Shown here in pieces: positions 15,827 to 23,816 of a stretch of 64,000 bases of DNA. Numbering within the stretch: position 1 is the stretch's first letter; every line of letters begins with the position of its first letter. The notes under the pieces were generated by a model that saw nothing but the letters and a program-made list of their open reading frames with translations, was not told where the DNA came from and did not search any database. Both the position numbers and the translations under genes were made by a program. Source of the DNA: Bisbaumannia salifodinae (GTDB taxonomy: Bacteria; Pseudomonadota; Gammaproteobacteria; Pseudomonadales; Halomonadaceae); assembly GCF_039522585.1 (NCBI RefSeq), contig NZ_BAAADR010000002.1, one strand, 5' to 3'.

Positions 15827-16419
15827 CCCAGGCCCATTTCCGCCACTTCGGCGAGGCCCAGCGCGACGACTGGGCGCTGATCGACGCCCGCTTCCGCGAC
15901 TATGTGGCCGATGCGCCGCGGCGGGTGCTGGCCCACCTGCACAACCTGGCCGGGGACACCCACGGCTACCCGGTGGACCGCTACGAGCACTGCCTGCAGA
16001 CCGCCACCCGAGCGCTGCGCGACGGCGCCGATGAGGAGATGGTGGTCTGCGCCCTGCTCCACGATATCGGCGATGACCTGGCCCCGGCCAACCACGCCGA
16101 GATCGCCGCGGCCATCCTCGAGCCCTTTATCGACCCCCTCAATGCCTGGATGATTCGTCACCACGAACTCTTCCAGGGCTACCACTATCGCCACTACTTC
16201 GGCCTCGATCGCCACGCCCGGGAAGCGTACCGGGATCACCCCGCCTATGCGCGCACCGTGCGCTTCTGCGACGACTGGGACCAGACCAGCTTCGATCCCG
16301 ACTACGACACCCTGCCGCTGAGTCACTTCCTGCCCATGGTGGAGCGGGTCCTGGGGCGCCCGCCCTTCGGTGGCCTGCCCGACCCGGTATCCCCGGCCGA
16401 CGAGGAGACCTCGCGATGA
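15823..16419 (+). CDS. HD-domain diiron oxygenase-like protein (PhnZ/TmpB group)
   Basis: A 198-residue all-helical HD protein. Candidate metal ligands are His56 (RYEHCLQTA), His80-Asp81 (LLHDIGDD), His91 (NHAEIAA), His113/114 (RHHELFQGY) and an Asp around 150-153 (FCDDWDQTSFD). That is the ligand set of mixed-valent diiron oxygenases such as PhnZ, TmpB and MIOX, rather than a simple phosphohydrolase. The Tyr two residues before His56 fits the PhnZ YxxE/H region. These enzymes oxidatively cleave a C-P or C-C bond next to a hydroxylated carbon made by a partner 2-oxoglutarate oxygenase. The gene overlaps its neighbours by 4 nt on each side. A phosphohydrolase remains possible. Confidence 0.65.
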   Translation: MTQAHFRHFGEAQRDDWALIDARFRDYVADAPRRVLAHLHNLAGDTHGYPVDRYEHCLQTATRALRDGADEEMVVCALLHDIGDDLAPANHAEIAAAILEPFIDPLNAWMIRHHELFQGYHYRHYFGLDRHAREAYRDHPAYARTVRFCDDWDQTSFDPDYDTLPLSHFLPMVERVLGRPPFGGLPDPVSPADEETSR

Positions 16420-18011
16420 ACCAGACCTGTGCCAGCTATTTATTGCGGCTCCTAGAGGCTTACGGAATCGATACCGCCTTCGGGATTCCCGGGGTGCATA
16501 CCATCGAGCTCTACCGTAGCCTGGGCGACAGCGCCATCCGCCACATCACCCCGCGCCACGAGCAGGGCGCCGGCTTCATGGCCGACGGCTATGCCCGGGC
16601 CAGCGGCAAGCCCGCCGCCTGCTTTATCATTACCGGCCCCGGCATGACCAATATCGCCACCGCCATGGGGCAGGCCCTGGCCGACTCCATCCCCATGCTG
16701 GTGATCTCCAGCGTCAACCGTCGCGATACCCTGGGTCGCGGGCAGGGCCGGCTCCACGAGCTGCCCGGCCAGCGCGAGACCCTGGCCGGGGTCAGCGTCT
16801 TCAGCCACACCCTGCTCGACCCGGCGGCGCTGCCGGAGGTGCTGGGGCGGGCCTTCGCGATCTTCCAGGGCGCCCGCCCGGGGCCGGTGCATATCGAGAT
16901 CCCCCTGGACCTGCTGGCCGCGCCCCTGGAGGCCCCGGCGCCGCGCCCGCTGCGGGTCTACCCGCCGGCGGCCCCGGCGGCGGCCATCGCCCAGGCCGCC
17001 GACTGGCTGGCCGGCGCCGAGCGCCCCCTGCTGCTGCTGGGCGGCGGCTGTGCCGATGCCCCCCAGGCGTCCCGCGCCCTGGTGGAGCGCCTCCAGGCAC
17101 CGGTGCTGACCACCATCAACGCCAAGGGGGTGCTGGGTCAGGATCACCCCCTGGACCTGGGCGCCACCGCCAGCCTGCCCGCCGCGCGCCGCCTGGCCGC
17201 CGAGGCGGATGTGGTGCTGGCGCTGGGTACCGAGCTGGGCGAGACCGACTATGACCTGGTGTTCGACGATGGTTTTCGCCTCGACGGGCGGCTGATCCGG
17301 GTGGATATCGACCCCCAACAGCTGGCCCGCAACCAGGCCGCCGACCTGGCCCTGCTGGCCGACGTGGGCCAGGTGATGCACGACCTGGCCGAGGCCCTGC
17401 CGGCGCGCGCCGAGGATGGCCGCGCCGCGGCGGTGCGCGATGCCCTGGCCCTCGAGGCGGACCCGGAGCTCGCCCCCTATGTGCCCCTCTATGCCACCCT
17501 GCGGGCGGCGCTGCCCGAGGCGATCCTGGTGGGCGACTCCACCGGGCCGGTCTATGCCGGCAACTTCCTCGCCTCGCTGCCGGCACCGCGGCGCTGGTTC
17601 AATGCCGCCACCGGCTACGGCACCCTGGGCTACGGCCTGCCGGCGGCCCTGGGCGCCGCCCTGGCCTGCCCGGAGCGGCCGGTGGTCGCCCTGGTGGGCG
17701 ACGGCGGCCTGCAGTTCGTGCTCGGCGAGCTGGCCACCGCCCGCGACCTGGGCCAGGCGGTGGCGGTGGTGATCTGGAACAACCAAGGCTACGACGAGAT
17801 TCGCCGCTATATGGCCATGCACGAGGTGCCTCGGCTCGGCGTCGACCTGGCGCCGCCGGACTTCGCCGGCCTGGCCGCGGCCTACGCCTGTCGCTACCGG
17901 GCGGTGGGTGATCCGGCCGCCCTGGGCGAGGCCCTGGGCCGGCTCGACGAGGCGGCCTCGCCGCTGCTGATCGAGGTCGATGCCGCGGCCTGGATGGCCA
18001 CTACTCACTGA
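16416..18011 (+). CDS. aruI: thiamine-diphosphate 2-oxoacid decarboxylase, AruI-like
   Basis: A 531-residue ThDP enzyme closest in pattern to 5-guanidino-2-oxopentanoate decarboxylase (AruI), which makes 4-guanidinobutanal from 2-ketoarginine. Domain order is PYR (catalytic Glu in TPRHEQGAGFMADGYARASG, near residue 50), central domain, then PP with the GDGG...WNNQGYDEIR cofactor motif. The next gene is AruH-like, which strongly supports the pairing. The two flanking oxygenase genes are not part of the known arginine transaminase pathway, so the substrate could instead be the 2-oxo form of another basic amino acid with a distal positive charge. Confidence 0.78.
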   Translation: MNQTCASYLLRLLEAYGIDTAFGIPGVHTIELYRSLGDSAIRHITPRHEQGAGFMADGYARASGKPAACFIITGPGMTNIATAMGQALADSIPMLVISSVNRRDTLGRGQGRLHELPGQRETLAGVSVFSHTLLDPAALPEVLGRAFAIFQGARPGPVHIEIPLDLLAAPLEAPAPRPLRVYPPAAPAAAIAQAADWLAGAERPLLLLGGGCADAPQASRALVERLQAPVLTTINAKGVLGQDHPLDLGATASLPAARRLAAEADVVLALGTELGETDYDLVFDDGFRLDGRLIRVDIDPQQLARNQAADLALLADVGQVMHDLAEALPARAEDGRAAAVRDALALEADPELAPYVPLYATLRAALPEAILVGDSTGPVYAGNFLASLPAPRRWFNAATGYGTLGYGLPAALGAALACPERPVVALVGDGGLQFVLGELATARDLGQAVAVVIWNNQGYDEIRRYMAMHEVPRLGVDLAPPDFAGLAAAYACRYRAVGDPAALGEALGRLDEAASPLLIEVDAAAWMATTH

Positions 18012-18027
18012 GCGAGGACGATCCGAT

Positions 18028-19254
18028 ATGCGCTACTCCCAACTGACCGACCGCATCGCCGGCGAAGGGGCCGCGGCCTGGGATATCCACTACCGCGCCC
18101 TGGCCCGCCAGGCCGCCGGCGAGGAGATCACCGTGCTCTCGGTGGGCGATCCCGACTTCGCCACCCCGGCGCCCATCGTCGAGAGCGCCGTGGCCAGCCT
18201 GCGCGGCGGCGCCACCCACTACTCGGACGTCCAGGGCAAGCTGGCGCTGCGCCAGGCCATCGCCGACGACTACCGGCACCGGGGCATCGCCGCGGGCCCC
18301 GACAACGTCATCGTCATGGCCGGCGCCCAGTGCGGCCTCTACGCCGCCGCCCAGTGCCTGCTCGATCCCGGCGACGAGGTGCTGGTGCCCGAGCCCAGCT
18401 ATGTCACCTACGAGGCGGTGCTGCGCGCCACCGGCGCCGAGCTGGTGCAGGTGCCCCTCGACGGCGAGGCGGCGTTCCGCCTCGACCCGGCGGCCCTGGA
18501 GGCGGCCATCACCCCGCGCACCCGGGCCATCCTGCTCAACAGCCCCCATAACCCCACCGGCCAGCTGATCGACGCCGAGACCTGGGCGGCGATCGCCGCC
18601 CTGTGCCAGCGTCACGACCTCTGGCTGATCTCCGACGAGGTCTATGCCGAGCTGATCTTCGAGGGCGAGCATCTCTGCCCCGCCGGCCTGCCGGAGATGG
18701 CCGAGCGCTGCGTGGTGATCAGCAGCCTCTCCAAGTCCCACGCCATGACCGGCTGGCGCCTGGGCTGGGTGCTGGGTCCCGAGGCGCTGATCGGGCACCT
18801 GACCCACCTGGCGCTGTGCATGCTCTACGGCTGCCCCGACTTTATCCAGGACGCCGCCTGCGACGCCCTGACCGCGCCGCCCGTCGAGCTGCAGGCGATG
18901 CGCGAGGCCTATCGGGGGCGCCGCGACGCCGCCTGCGCGGCCCTGGCCGAGAGCCCGGCGGTGACGGCGATCCGCCCCCCGGCGGGAATGTTCCTGATGG
19001 TGGATATCCGCGCCACCGGCCTCTCTTCCCAGGCCTTCGCCGACCGCCTGCTCGACGAGGAGGGCATCTCGGTGCTCTCCGGCGAGGCCTTCGGCCCCTC
19101 GGCAGCGGGCTTCGTGCGCCTCAGCCTGACCGTGGAGGCCGAGCGACTCGCCGCCGCCTGCCGCCGCCTGGCGGCCTGCGCGGAGCGCGCCCGCGATGCC
19201 GGCGCCCCGCATCCCCTGTCACCCACCGCGGCCCCGGAGGCCGATTGCCTATGA
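18028..19254 (+). CDS. aruH: AruH-like arginine/basic amino acid:pyruvate transaminase
   Basis: A 408-residue PLP class I aminotransferase. The N-terminus RIAGEGAAAWDIHYRALARQ matches the pattern I recall for P. aeruginosa arginine:pyruvate transaminase. The cofactor lysine is in SSLSKSHAMTGWRLGW, with NSPHNPTGQ and SDEVYAEL upstream. It would transfer the alpha-amino group of arginine or a similar basic amino acid to pyruvate, feeding the decarboxylase encoded just before. The start follows GAGGACGATCCG. The last ~25 residues form a Pro/Ala-rich tail. Its stop overlaps the start of the ABC ATPase gene (ATGA). Confidence 0.82.
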   Translation: MRYSQLTDRIAGEGAAAWDIHYRALARQAAGEEITVLSVGDPDFATPAPIVESAVASLRGGATHYSDVQGKLALRQAIADDYRHRGIAAGPDNVIVMAGAQCGLYAAAQCLLDPGDEVLVPEPSYVTYEAVLRATGAELVQVPLDGEAAFRLDPAALEAAITPRTRAILLNSPHNPTGQLIDAETWAAIAALCQRHDLWLISDEVYAELIFEGEHLCPAGLPEMAERCVVISSLSKSHAMTGWRLGWVLGPEALIGHLTHLALCMLYGCPDFIQDAACDALTAPPVELQAMREAYRGRRDAACAALAESPAVTAIRPPAGMFLMVDIRATGLSSQAFADRLLDEEGISVLSGEAFGPSAAGFVRLSLTVEAERLAAACRRLAACAERARDAGAPHPLSPTAAPEADCL

Positions 19255-20048
19255 CATCATCACTCGAGCTTCCCCTCCGTCCCCGGGCCACCACCGCCGA
19301 TGCGGTGGTGGCCGACCACCTGATCAAGCGCTATGGCGATCTGGAGGTGCTCAAGGGCGTCTCCCTGAGCGTCCCCGAAGGCACCGTCACCTCGATCATC
19401 GGCGCCAGCGGCTCCGGCAAGAGCACCCTGCTGCGCTGCATGAACCTGCTGGAACGCCCCGACCGCGGCGAACTGGCGATTGCGGATGAGGCGATTCGCT
19501 TCGCCCGCAATCCCCAGGGCGACATCACCGGCCTGGATCGGCGCCAGCTGCAGCGGCTGCGCGCCAAGGTGACCATGGTCTTCCAGCAGTTCAATCTCTG
19601 GCCCCACCTCAGCGTGCTGGGCAACGTCATCGAGGCCCCCATGCGGGTCAAGGGGCTCTCCCGCAGGCGCGCCACCGCCCTCGGCGAGAACTACCTGGAG
19701 CGGGTCGGCATGGCCGACAAGCGCGACGCCTACCCCGCCTTCCTCTCCGGCGGCCAGCAGCAGCGGGTGGCCATCGCCCGTGCCCTGGCCATGGAGCCGC
19801 GCCTGCTGCTCTTCGACGAGCCCACCTCGGCGCTCGACCCGGAGCGGGTCAACGAGGTGCTGGGGGTGATCCGCGGCCTGGCCGACGAGGGCCGCACCAT
19901 GCTGCTGGTCACCCACGAGATGCACTTCGCCCGCGAGGTCTCCGACCAGCTGGTCTACCTCGACCAGGGGCGCATCGCCGTCTCCGGGTGCCCGCAAGAC
20001 GTCTTCGAGGATCCCCGCTGCCGCCACTTCGTGGCGCCCGCGGCCTGA
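19251..20048 (+). CDS. polar amino acid ABC transporter ATPase (HisP/AotP type)
   Basis: A 265-residue ABC ATPase. Walker A is GASGSGKS (residues ~46-53), the Q-loop is VFQQFNLWPHL, the signature is LSGGQQQR, Walker B is LLLFDEPTSALD, and the switch His is in LVTHEM. The match is to the histidine/lysine/arginine/ornithine importer ATPases. The ATGA overlap with the transaminase stop couples import to catabolism. The substrate-binding protein and two permease genes follow directly. Confidence 0.9.
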   Translation: MTSSLELPLRPRATTADAVVADHLIKRYGDLEVLKGVSLSVPEGTVTSIIGASGSGKSTLLRCMNLLERPDRGELAIADEAIRFARNPQGDITGLDRRQLQRLRAKVTMVFQQFNLWPHLSVLGNVIEAPMRVKGLSRRRATALGENYLERVGMADKRDAYPAFLSGGQQQRVAIARALAMEPRLLLFDEPTSALDPERVNEVLGVIRGLADEGRTMLLVTHEMHFAREVSDQLVYLDQGRIAVSGCPQDVFEDPRCRHFVAPAA

Positions 20049-20081
20049 ACGCTCCGCTAACCATAACGACAGGAGAAGACC

Positions 20082-20855
20082 ATGAAATTCCCCCTGATGA
20101 TCGCCACCGCCGCCGCCACCCTGAGCCTGGGTATCACCGCCCAGGCCGACGCTCCCCTCAAGGTGGGCATCTCCGGCGAGCCCTACCCGCCCTTCACCTA
20201 CCGCGCCGCCAGCGGCGACTGGACCGGCTTCGAGGTGGAGTTGGCCCACCGCCTCTGTGAGGCCATGGGTCGCGACTGCGAGGTCGCCCCCACCGGCTGG
20301 AGCGGCATCATTCCCTCCCTCAATGCCGGGCGCATCGACATGATCATGAACTCCATGTCGATCACCGAGCAGCGCCAGCGGGTCATCGACTTCACCCGCC
20401 CCTACTACTTCACCCCCGGCGCCTATGTGGCCGCCGAGGAGCGGGAACTCGCCATCCCCGGCGGCCTGGACGGCCTGATCATGGGGGTGCAGAGCGCCAC
20501 CACCAACGCCACCTATGCGCGTCGCGAGCTGCGCGACAGCGGCGTGGATATCCGCCTCTATGATCAGGCGGAGCAGGTCAACAACGACCTGCTGGCCGGG
20601 CGCCTGGACCTGGTCCTCGCCGACGAGATCGCCATGCTGCAGTTCCTCGAGCGGGACGAGGCGGCGAACTTCGAGATCAAGGCCACCGCGCCCCGCCACG
20701 AGGCCTATGGCGAGGGCATCGGCATCGGCCTGCGCCAGGACGACGATGACCTGCGCGAGGCCCTGAACGCGGCCATCGCCGCGGTCATCGAGGACGGCAC
20801 CTGCGGCGAACTCTCCGAGCAGTTCCTGGGCACCGACGTCTGCGTCTACGACTGA
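20082..20855 (+). CDS. periplasmic amino acid-binding protein (SBP family 3)
   Basis: A 257-residue protein with a signal peptide (FPLMIATAAATLSLGITAQA). The mature protein has the family 3 fold: PLKVGISGEPYPPFTYR, DWTGFEVELAHRLCEAMG, and GRIDMIMNSMSITEQRQRVI. The last motif is typical of lysine/arginine/ornithine/histidine binders. Four Cys residues give two possible disulfides. It delivers substrate to the two permeases. A GC-rich hairpin follows, probably protecting its mRNA segment so that more binding protein than permease is made. Confidence 0.88.
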   Translation: MKFPLMIATAAATLSLGITAQADAPLKVGISGEPYPPFTYRAASGDWTGFEVELAHRLCEAMGRDCEVAPTGWSGIIPSLNAGRIDMIMNSMSITEQRQRVIDFTRPYYFTPGAYVAAEERELAIPGGLDGLIMGVQSATTNATYARRELRDSGVDIRLYDQAEQVNNDLLAGRLDLVLADEIAMLQFLERDEAANFEIKATAPRHEAYGEGIGIGLRQDDDDLREALNAAIAAVIEDGTCGELSEQFLGTDVCVYD

Positions 20856-20874
20856 GCCCCAAGCCAGTCGTCTC

Positions 20875-20897
20875 CCCCGGCGCCAGCCGCGCCGGGG
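20875..20897 (+). other. intra-operon hairpin after the binding-protein gene
   Basis: CCCCGGCGC-CAGCC-GCGCCGGGG forms a 9-bp stem without a U-tract, in the 75-bp gap between the binding protein and permease genes. This suits an mRNA-stabilising or partial termination structure. Confidence 0.6.
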
Positions 20898-20930
20898 CGC
20901 TTCGTTACGTGACCTAGAGAAGGTTCCATC

Positions 20931-21638
20931 ATGACTTCGATGACACCGGAGGGACTCGGCGACTGGGCCGGCCCCATCCTGGCCGGGGCCCTAACCACGG
21001 TGCAGATCGCCGTGCTGGCCTACGCCATCGGCCTGCTACTGGGGTTGCTGGGGGCCGGCGCCCGACTCAGCCCCTGGGCGCCCCTGCGCGGCCTGGCCAC
21101 CGCCTACTCCACCCTGATCCGCGCGGTCCCCGAGCTGCTGCTGATCATCCTGCTCTACTATGCCGGCGCCCAGGCCCTGGACGCCCTGCTGGCCCGGCTC
21201 GGCATGGCCGGCGCCGTGCAGATCACCGGCTTCTCCACCGCCGTGGGCGTACTGGCCTTCGTCCAGGGTGCCTATATGACCGAGGTGTTCCGCGCCGCCA
21301 TCCTGGCCATTCCCCGGGGCCAGCTGGAGGCCGCCGACGCCTACGGCTTCTCGCGCTGGACGCGCTTCCACCGCATCGTGCTGCCGGGGATGCTGCCCAA
21401 TGCCCTGCCGGGCATGTCCAATCTCTGGCTGATCCTGATCAAGGACACCGCCCTGATCAGCGTGATCGGCTTCAACGAGCTGTTCTTCACCATCCAGCAG
21501 GCCGCCGCCAGCAGCCGCGCCTATTTCCTCTTCTATGCCGCCGCCGGCGTCATCTACCTACTGATGACCCTGACCTCCACGGCGCTCTTCGCCCGCCTCG
21601 AGCGCCACGTGCGCCGCGGCCAACCCACGGAGGCCTGA
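20931..21638 (+). CDS. polar amino acid ABC permease (HisQ type)
   Basis: A 235-residue inner-membrane permease with about five helices. The cytoplasmic coupling loop, AAILAIPRGQLEAADAYGFS, is the conserved EAA motif of amino acid importers. TLIRAVPELLLIILLYY is the usual HisMQ segment. It pairs with the next gene, which starts 2 nt after its stop, to form the transmembrane pore of the importer. The start follows AGAGAAGGTTCCATC. Confidence 0.9.
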   Translation: MTSMTPEGLGDWAGPILAGALTTVQIAVLAYAIGLLLGLLGAGARLSPWAPLRGLATAYSTLIRAVPELLLIILLYYAGAQALDALLARLGMAGAVQITGFSTAVGVLAFVQGAYMTEVFRAAILAIPRGQLEAADAYGFSRWTRFHRIVLPGMLPNALPGMSNLWLILIKDTALISVIGFNELFFTIQQAAASSRAYFLFYAAAGVIYLLMTLTSTALFARLERHVRRGQPTEA

Positions 21639-21639
21639 G

Positions 21640-22365
21640 ATGGACTTTTCCTGGCTGAGCGACCCCTTCTACCAGGCCTACCTGTGGGAGGGCTTCGTCA
21701 ATACCCTGTGGCTGCTGCTGGTCTCGGCGCTGGGCGGCCTGATCCTCGCCGTGGCGGTGGCCCTGGCCCGGCTGCGTGGCCCGCGCCCCCTGGCCTGGCT
21801 GGCCTGGGCCTTTACCACCGTGATTCGCGGCACCCCGCTGCTGGTGCAGCTGTTTTTCTTCTACTACGGGGTGGGCCGGCTGCTGGAGGGGGTCCCGGGC
21901 ATCCGCGACAGCCTCTTCTGGCCGCTGCTGCGCGACCCCTTCTTCTTCGGCGCCCTGACCTTCATCCTCAGCGTCGGCGCCTACTCCGGCGAGGTGATCC
22001 GCGGCGCCATGCAGAGCGTGCCCCGGGGCGAGCTGGAGGCCGGCCGCGCCTTCGGCCTCTCCGGCTTCCAGGTGCTCTATCGGCTCTGGCTGCCCCGGGC
22101 CATCCAGCTCTGCCTGCCGACCCTGACCGGCGAGATGATCCTGCTGCTCAAATCGGTACCGCTGGTCTCCACCATCGCCCTGATGGACCTGCTGCAGGCG
22201 GCCAATATCATTCGCGACGAGACCTTCCTGGTCTACGAGCCGCTGCTGCTGATCGCCGGCATCTACCTGGCCACCACCATCGTGCTGACCCTGGTGCTGC
22301 GCCTGGTGGAGCTGAATTTTCCCGGCATGCGCCCGACCCGGCGCCGCTGGCTACCCATTCGCTGA
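21640..22365 (+). CDS. polar amino acid ABC permease (HisM type)
   Basis: A 241-residue inner-membrane permease, second half of the pore. The EAA-loop reads GAMQSVPRGELEAGRAFGLS, preceded by TVIRGTPLLVQLFFFYYGVG, typical of HisM/GlnP proteins. It has five to six predicted helices. It is followed after 14 bp by the aldehyde dehydrogenase gene, so transporter and catabolic enzymes share one transcript. Confidence 0.9.
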   Translation: MDFSWLSDPFYQAYLWEGFVNTLWLLLVSALGGLILAVAVALARLRGPRPLAWLAWAFTTVIRGTPLLVQLFFFYYGVGRLLEGVPGIRDSLFWPLLRDPFFFGALTFILSVGAYSGEVIRGAMQSVPRGELEAGRAFGLSGFQVLYRLWLPRAIQLCLPTLTGEMILLLKSVPLVSTIALMDLLQAANIIRDETFLVYEPLLLIAGIYLATTIVLTLVLRLVELNFPGMRPTRRRWLPIR

Positions 22366-22379
22366 GCGAGGAGAGGCCG

Positions 22380-23816
22380 ATGCACGCCCTGACCGAGCAA
22401 TTCATCGATAATGCCTGGGTGGCCAGCCACGCCGAAGCGCGCCATCCCCTCATCGATCCCTATCGCGGCACGCCGATCGGCGAGGTGACCGCGGGGGATC
22501 CCGCCGACGTAGAGGCGGCGGTGGCCGCCGCCCGCCGGGCCCTGCCCGGCTGGCGGGCTACCCCCGAGGCCCGCCGCGGCGACCACCTGGAAGCCATCGC
22601 CGCGGGGCTCGAGACGCGCCGCGAGGCGCTGGCCGCGCTGTCGAGCCGCAACAACGGCAAGCCGCTCGCCGAGGCGCACCAGGACCTGGATGACGCCATC
22701 GCCTGCTACCGCTACTACGCCGCCCGGGCCCGCGTCCTGGGCGAGCGCCAGGGGCAGCGCGACGACGGCGGTATCGACGGCCTGACGGCGCGGCGCTACT
22801 GGGAGCCCATCGGCGTGGTGGGGCTGATCACCCCCTGGAACTTCCCCCTGGTCAGCAGCGCCTGGAAACTGGCCCCGGCGCTGGCCGCCGGCTGCACGGT
22901 GGTGTTCAAGCCCTCCGAGGTCACCCCGCTGCCGGAGCGGGCCCTGGCGGAGATCGTCCTGGAAGCGGGCCTGCCCCCGGGGGTGGTCAACCTGCTGCAT
23001 GGCGACGGCCCGGGCATCGGCGCGCCGCTGAGCCGCCACCCGGGCGTCGACAAGCTCTCCTTCACCGGCAGCAACCCGGTGGGCGAGACGGTGATGCGGG
23101 CCGCCGCCCGCGGGGTGCGGCCGGTCTCCCTGGAGCTGGGTGGCAAGTCGCCGATCCTGGTCACCGAGGACGCCGACCTGGCCCAGGCCCGGGACCTGGT
23201 GATGGCCGGCATCTGCTACAACGCCGGCCAGATGTGCTCGGCCACCAGCCGGCTGCTGGTCCACGAGCGCCTGGCGGATGCCCTCTATGCGGCCATCGAC
23301 GCGGCCATGGGCACCCTGCGCCTGGGCGACCCCCTGGCCACGGAGACCGATATGGGCCCCCTGGTCAACGCCGCCCAGCGCGACCGGGTGCGGGGCTATC
23401 TGGCCCTGGCCGAGGGGCTGCATAGCGAGACCCCGGCGCTCGCTCTGCCCGAGCAGGGCTGCTTCGTGGCTCCGCGCCTCTATCGCGAGGTGCCGACCAC
23501 CAGCCGGCTATGGCGGGAAGAGATCTTCGGGCCGCTGCTCTGTGCCCGGCGGGTGGCCAGCGACGAGGAAGCCATCGCACTGGCCAACGACAGCGACTAC
23601 GGCCTGGCCGCCAGCGTGGTCACCGGCGACCCGACCCGGGCCGAGGCCATCGCCCGGCGCCTGGAGGCGGGTAACGTCTGGATCAACTGCGACCAGGTGG
23701 CGCCGCCCCACGCCAGTTGGGGCGGCATGAAGGGCAGCGGCATCGGCCGCGAGCTCGGCGAGGCGGGGCTCGCGGCCTATCTGGAACCCAAGCGGGTGAC
23801 CCTGCCCCGGCGCTAG
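22380..23816 (+). CDS. aldehyde dehydrogenase, aminobutyraldehyde/betaine aldehyde type
   Basis: A 478-residue NAD(P)-dependent ALDH. ITPWNFPLVSSAWKLAPALAAGCTVVFKP marks the cofactor fold, LELGGKSP holds the general base Glu (near residue 250), and the nucleophile is Cys in YNAGQMCSATSR. It resembles gamma-aminobutyraldehyde and betaine aldehyde dehydrogenases, which accept cationic aldehydes. As the last gene of the operon it would oxidise the aldehyde released by the AruI-like decarboxylase, either 4-guanidinobutanal or a trimethylammonio-aldehyde. The start follows GCGAGGAGAGGCCG. It overlaps the convergent peptidase stop. Confidence 0.87.
   Translation: MHALTEQFIDNAWVASHAEARHPLIDPYRGTPIGEVTAGDPADVEAAVAAARRALPGWRATPEARRGDHLEAIAAGLETRREALAALSSRNNGKPLAEAHQDLDDAIACYRYYAARARVLGERQGQRDDGGIDGLTARRYWEPIGVVGLITPWNFPLVSSAWKLAPALAAGCTVVFKPSEVTPLPERALAEIVLEAGLPPGVVNLLHGDGPGIGAPLSRHPGVDKLSFTGSNPVGETVMRAAARGVRPVSLELGGKSPILVTEDADLAQARDLVMAGICYNAGQMCSATSRLLVHERLADALYAAIDAAMGTLRLGDPLATETDMGPLVNAAQRDRVRGYLALAEGLHSETPALALPEQGCFVAPRLYREVPTTSRLWREEIFGPLLCARRVASDEEAIALANDSDYGLAASVVTGDPTRAEAIARRLEAGNVWINCDQVAPPHASWGGMKGSGIGRELGEAGLAAYLEPKRVTLPRR

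Noticed and set aside
14714..23816. Plain arginine transaminase pathway as the full explanation
   Set aside because: The transaminase, decarboxylase, transporter and ALDH fit it, but it leaves the two overlapping oxygenase genes and the GlxA-type regulator unexplained. It is kept only as an alternative.
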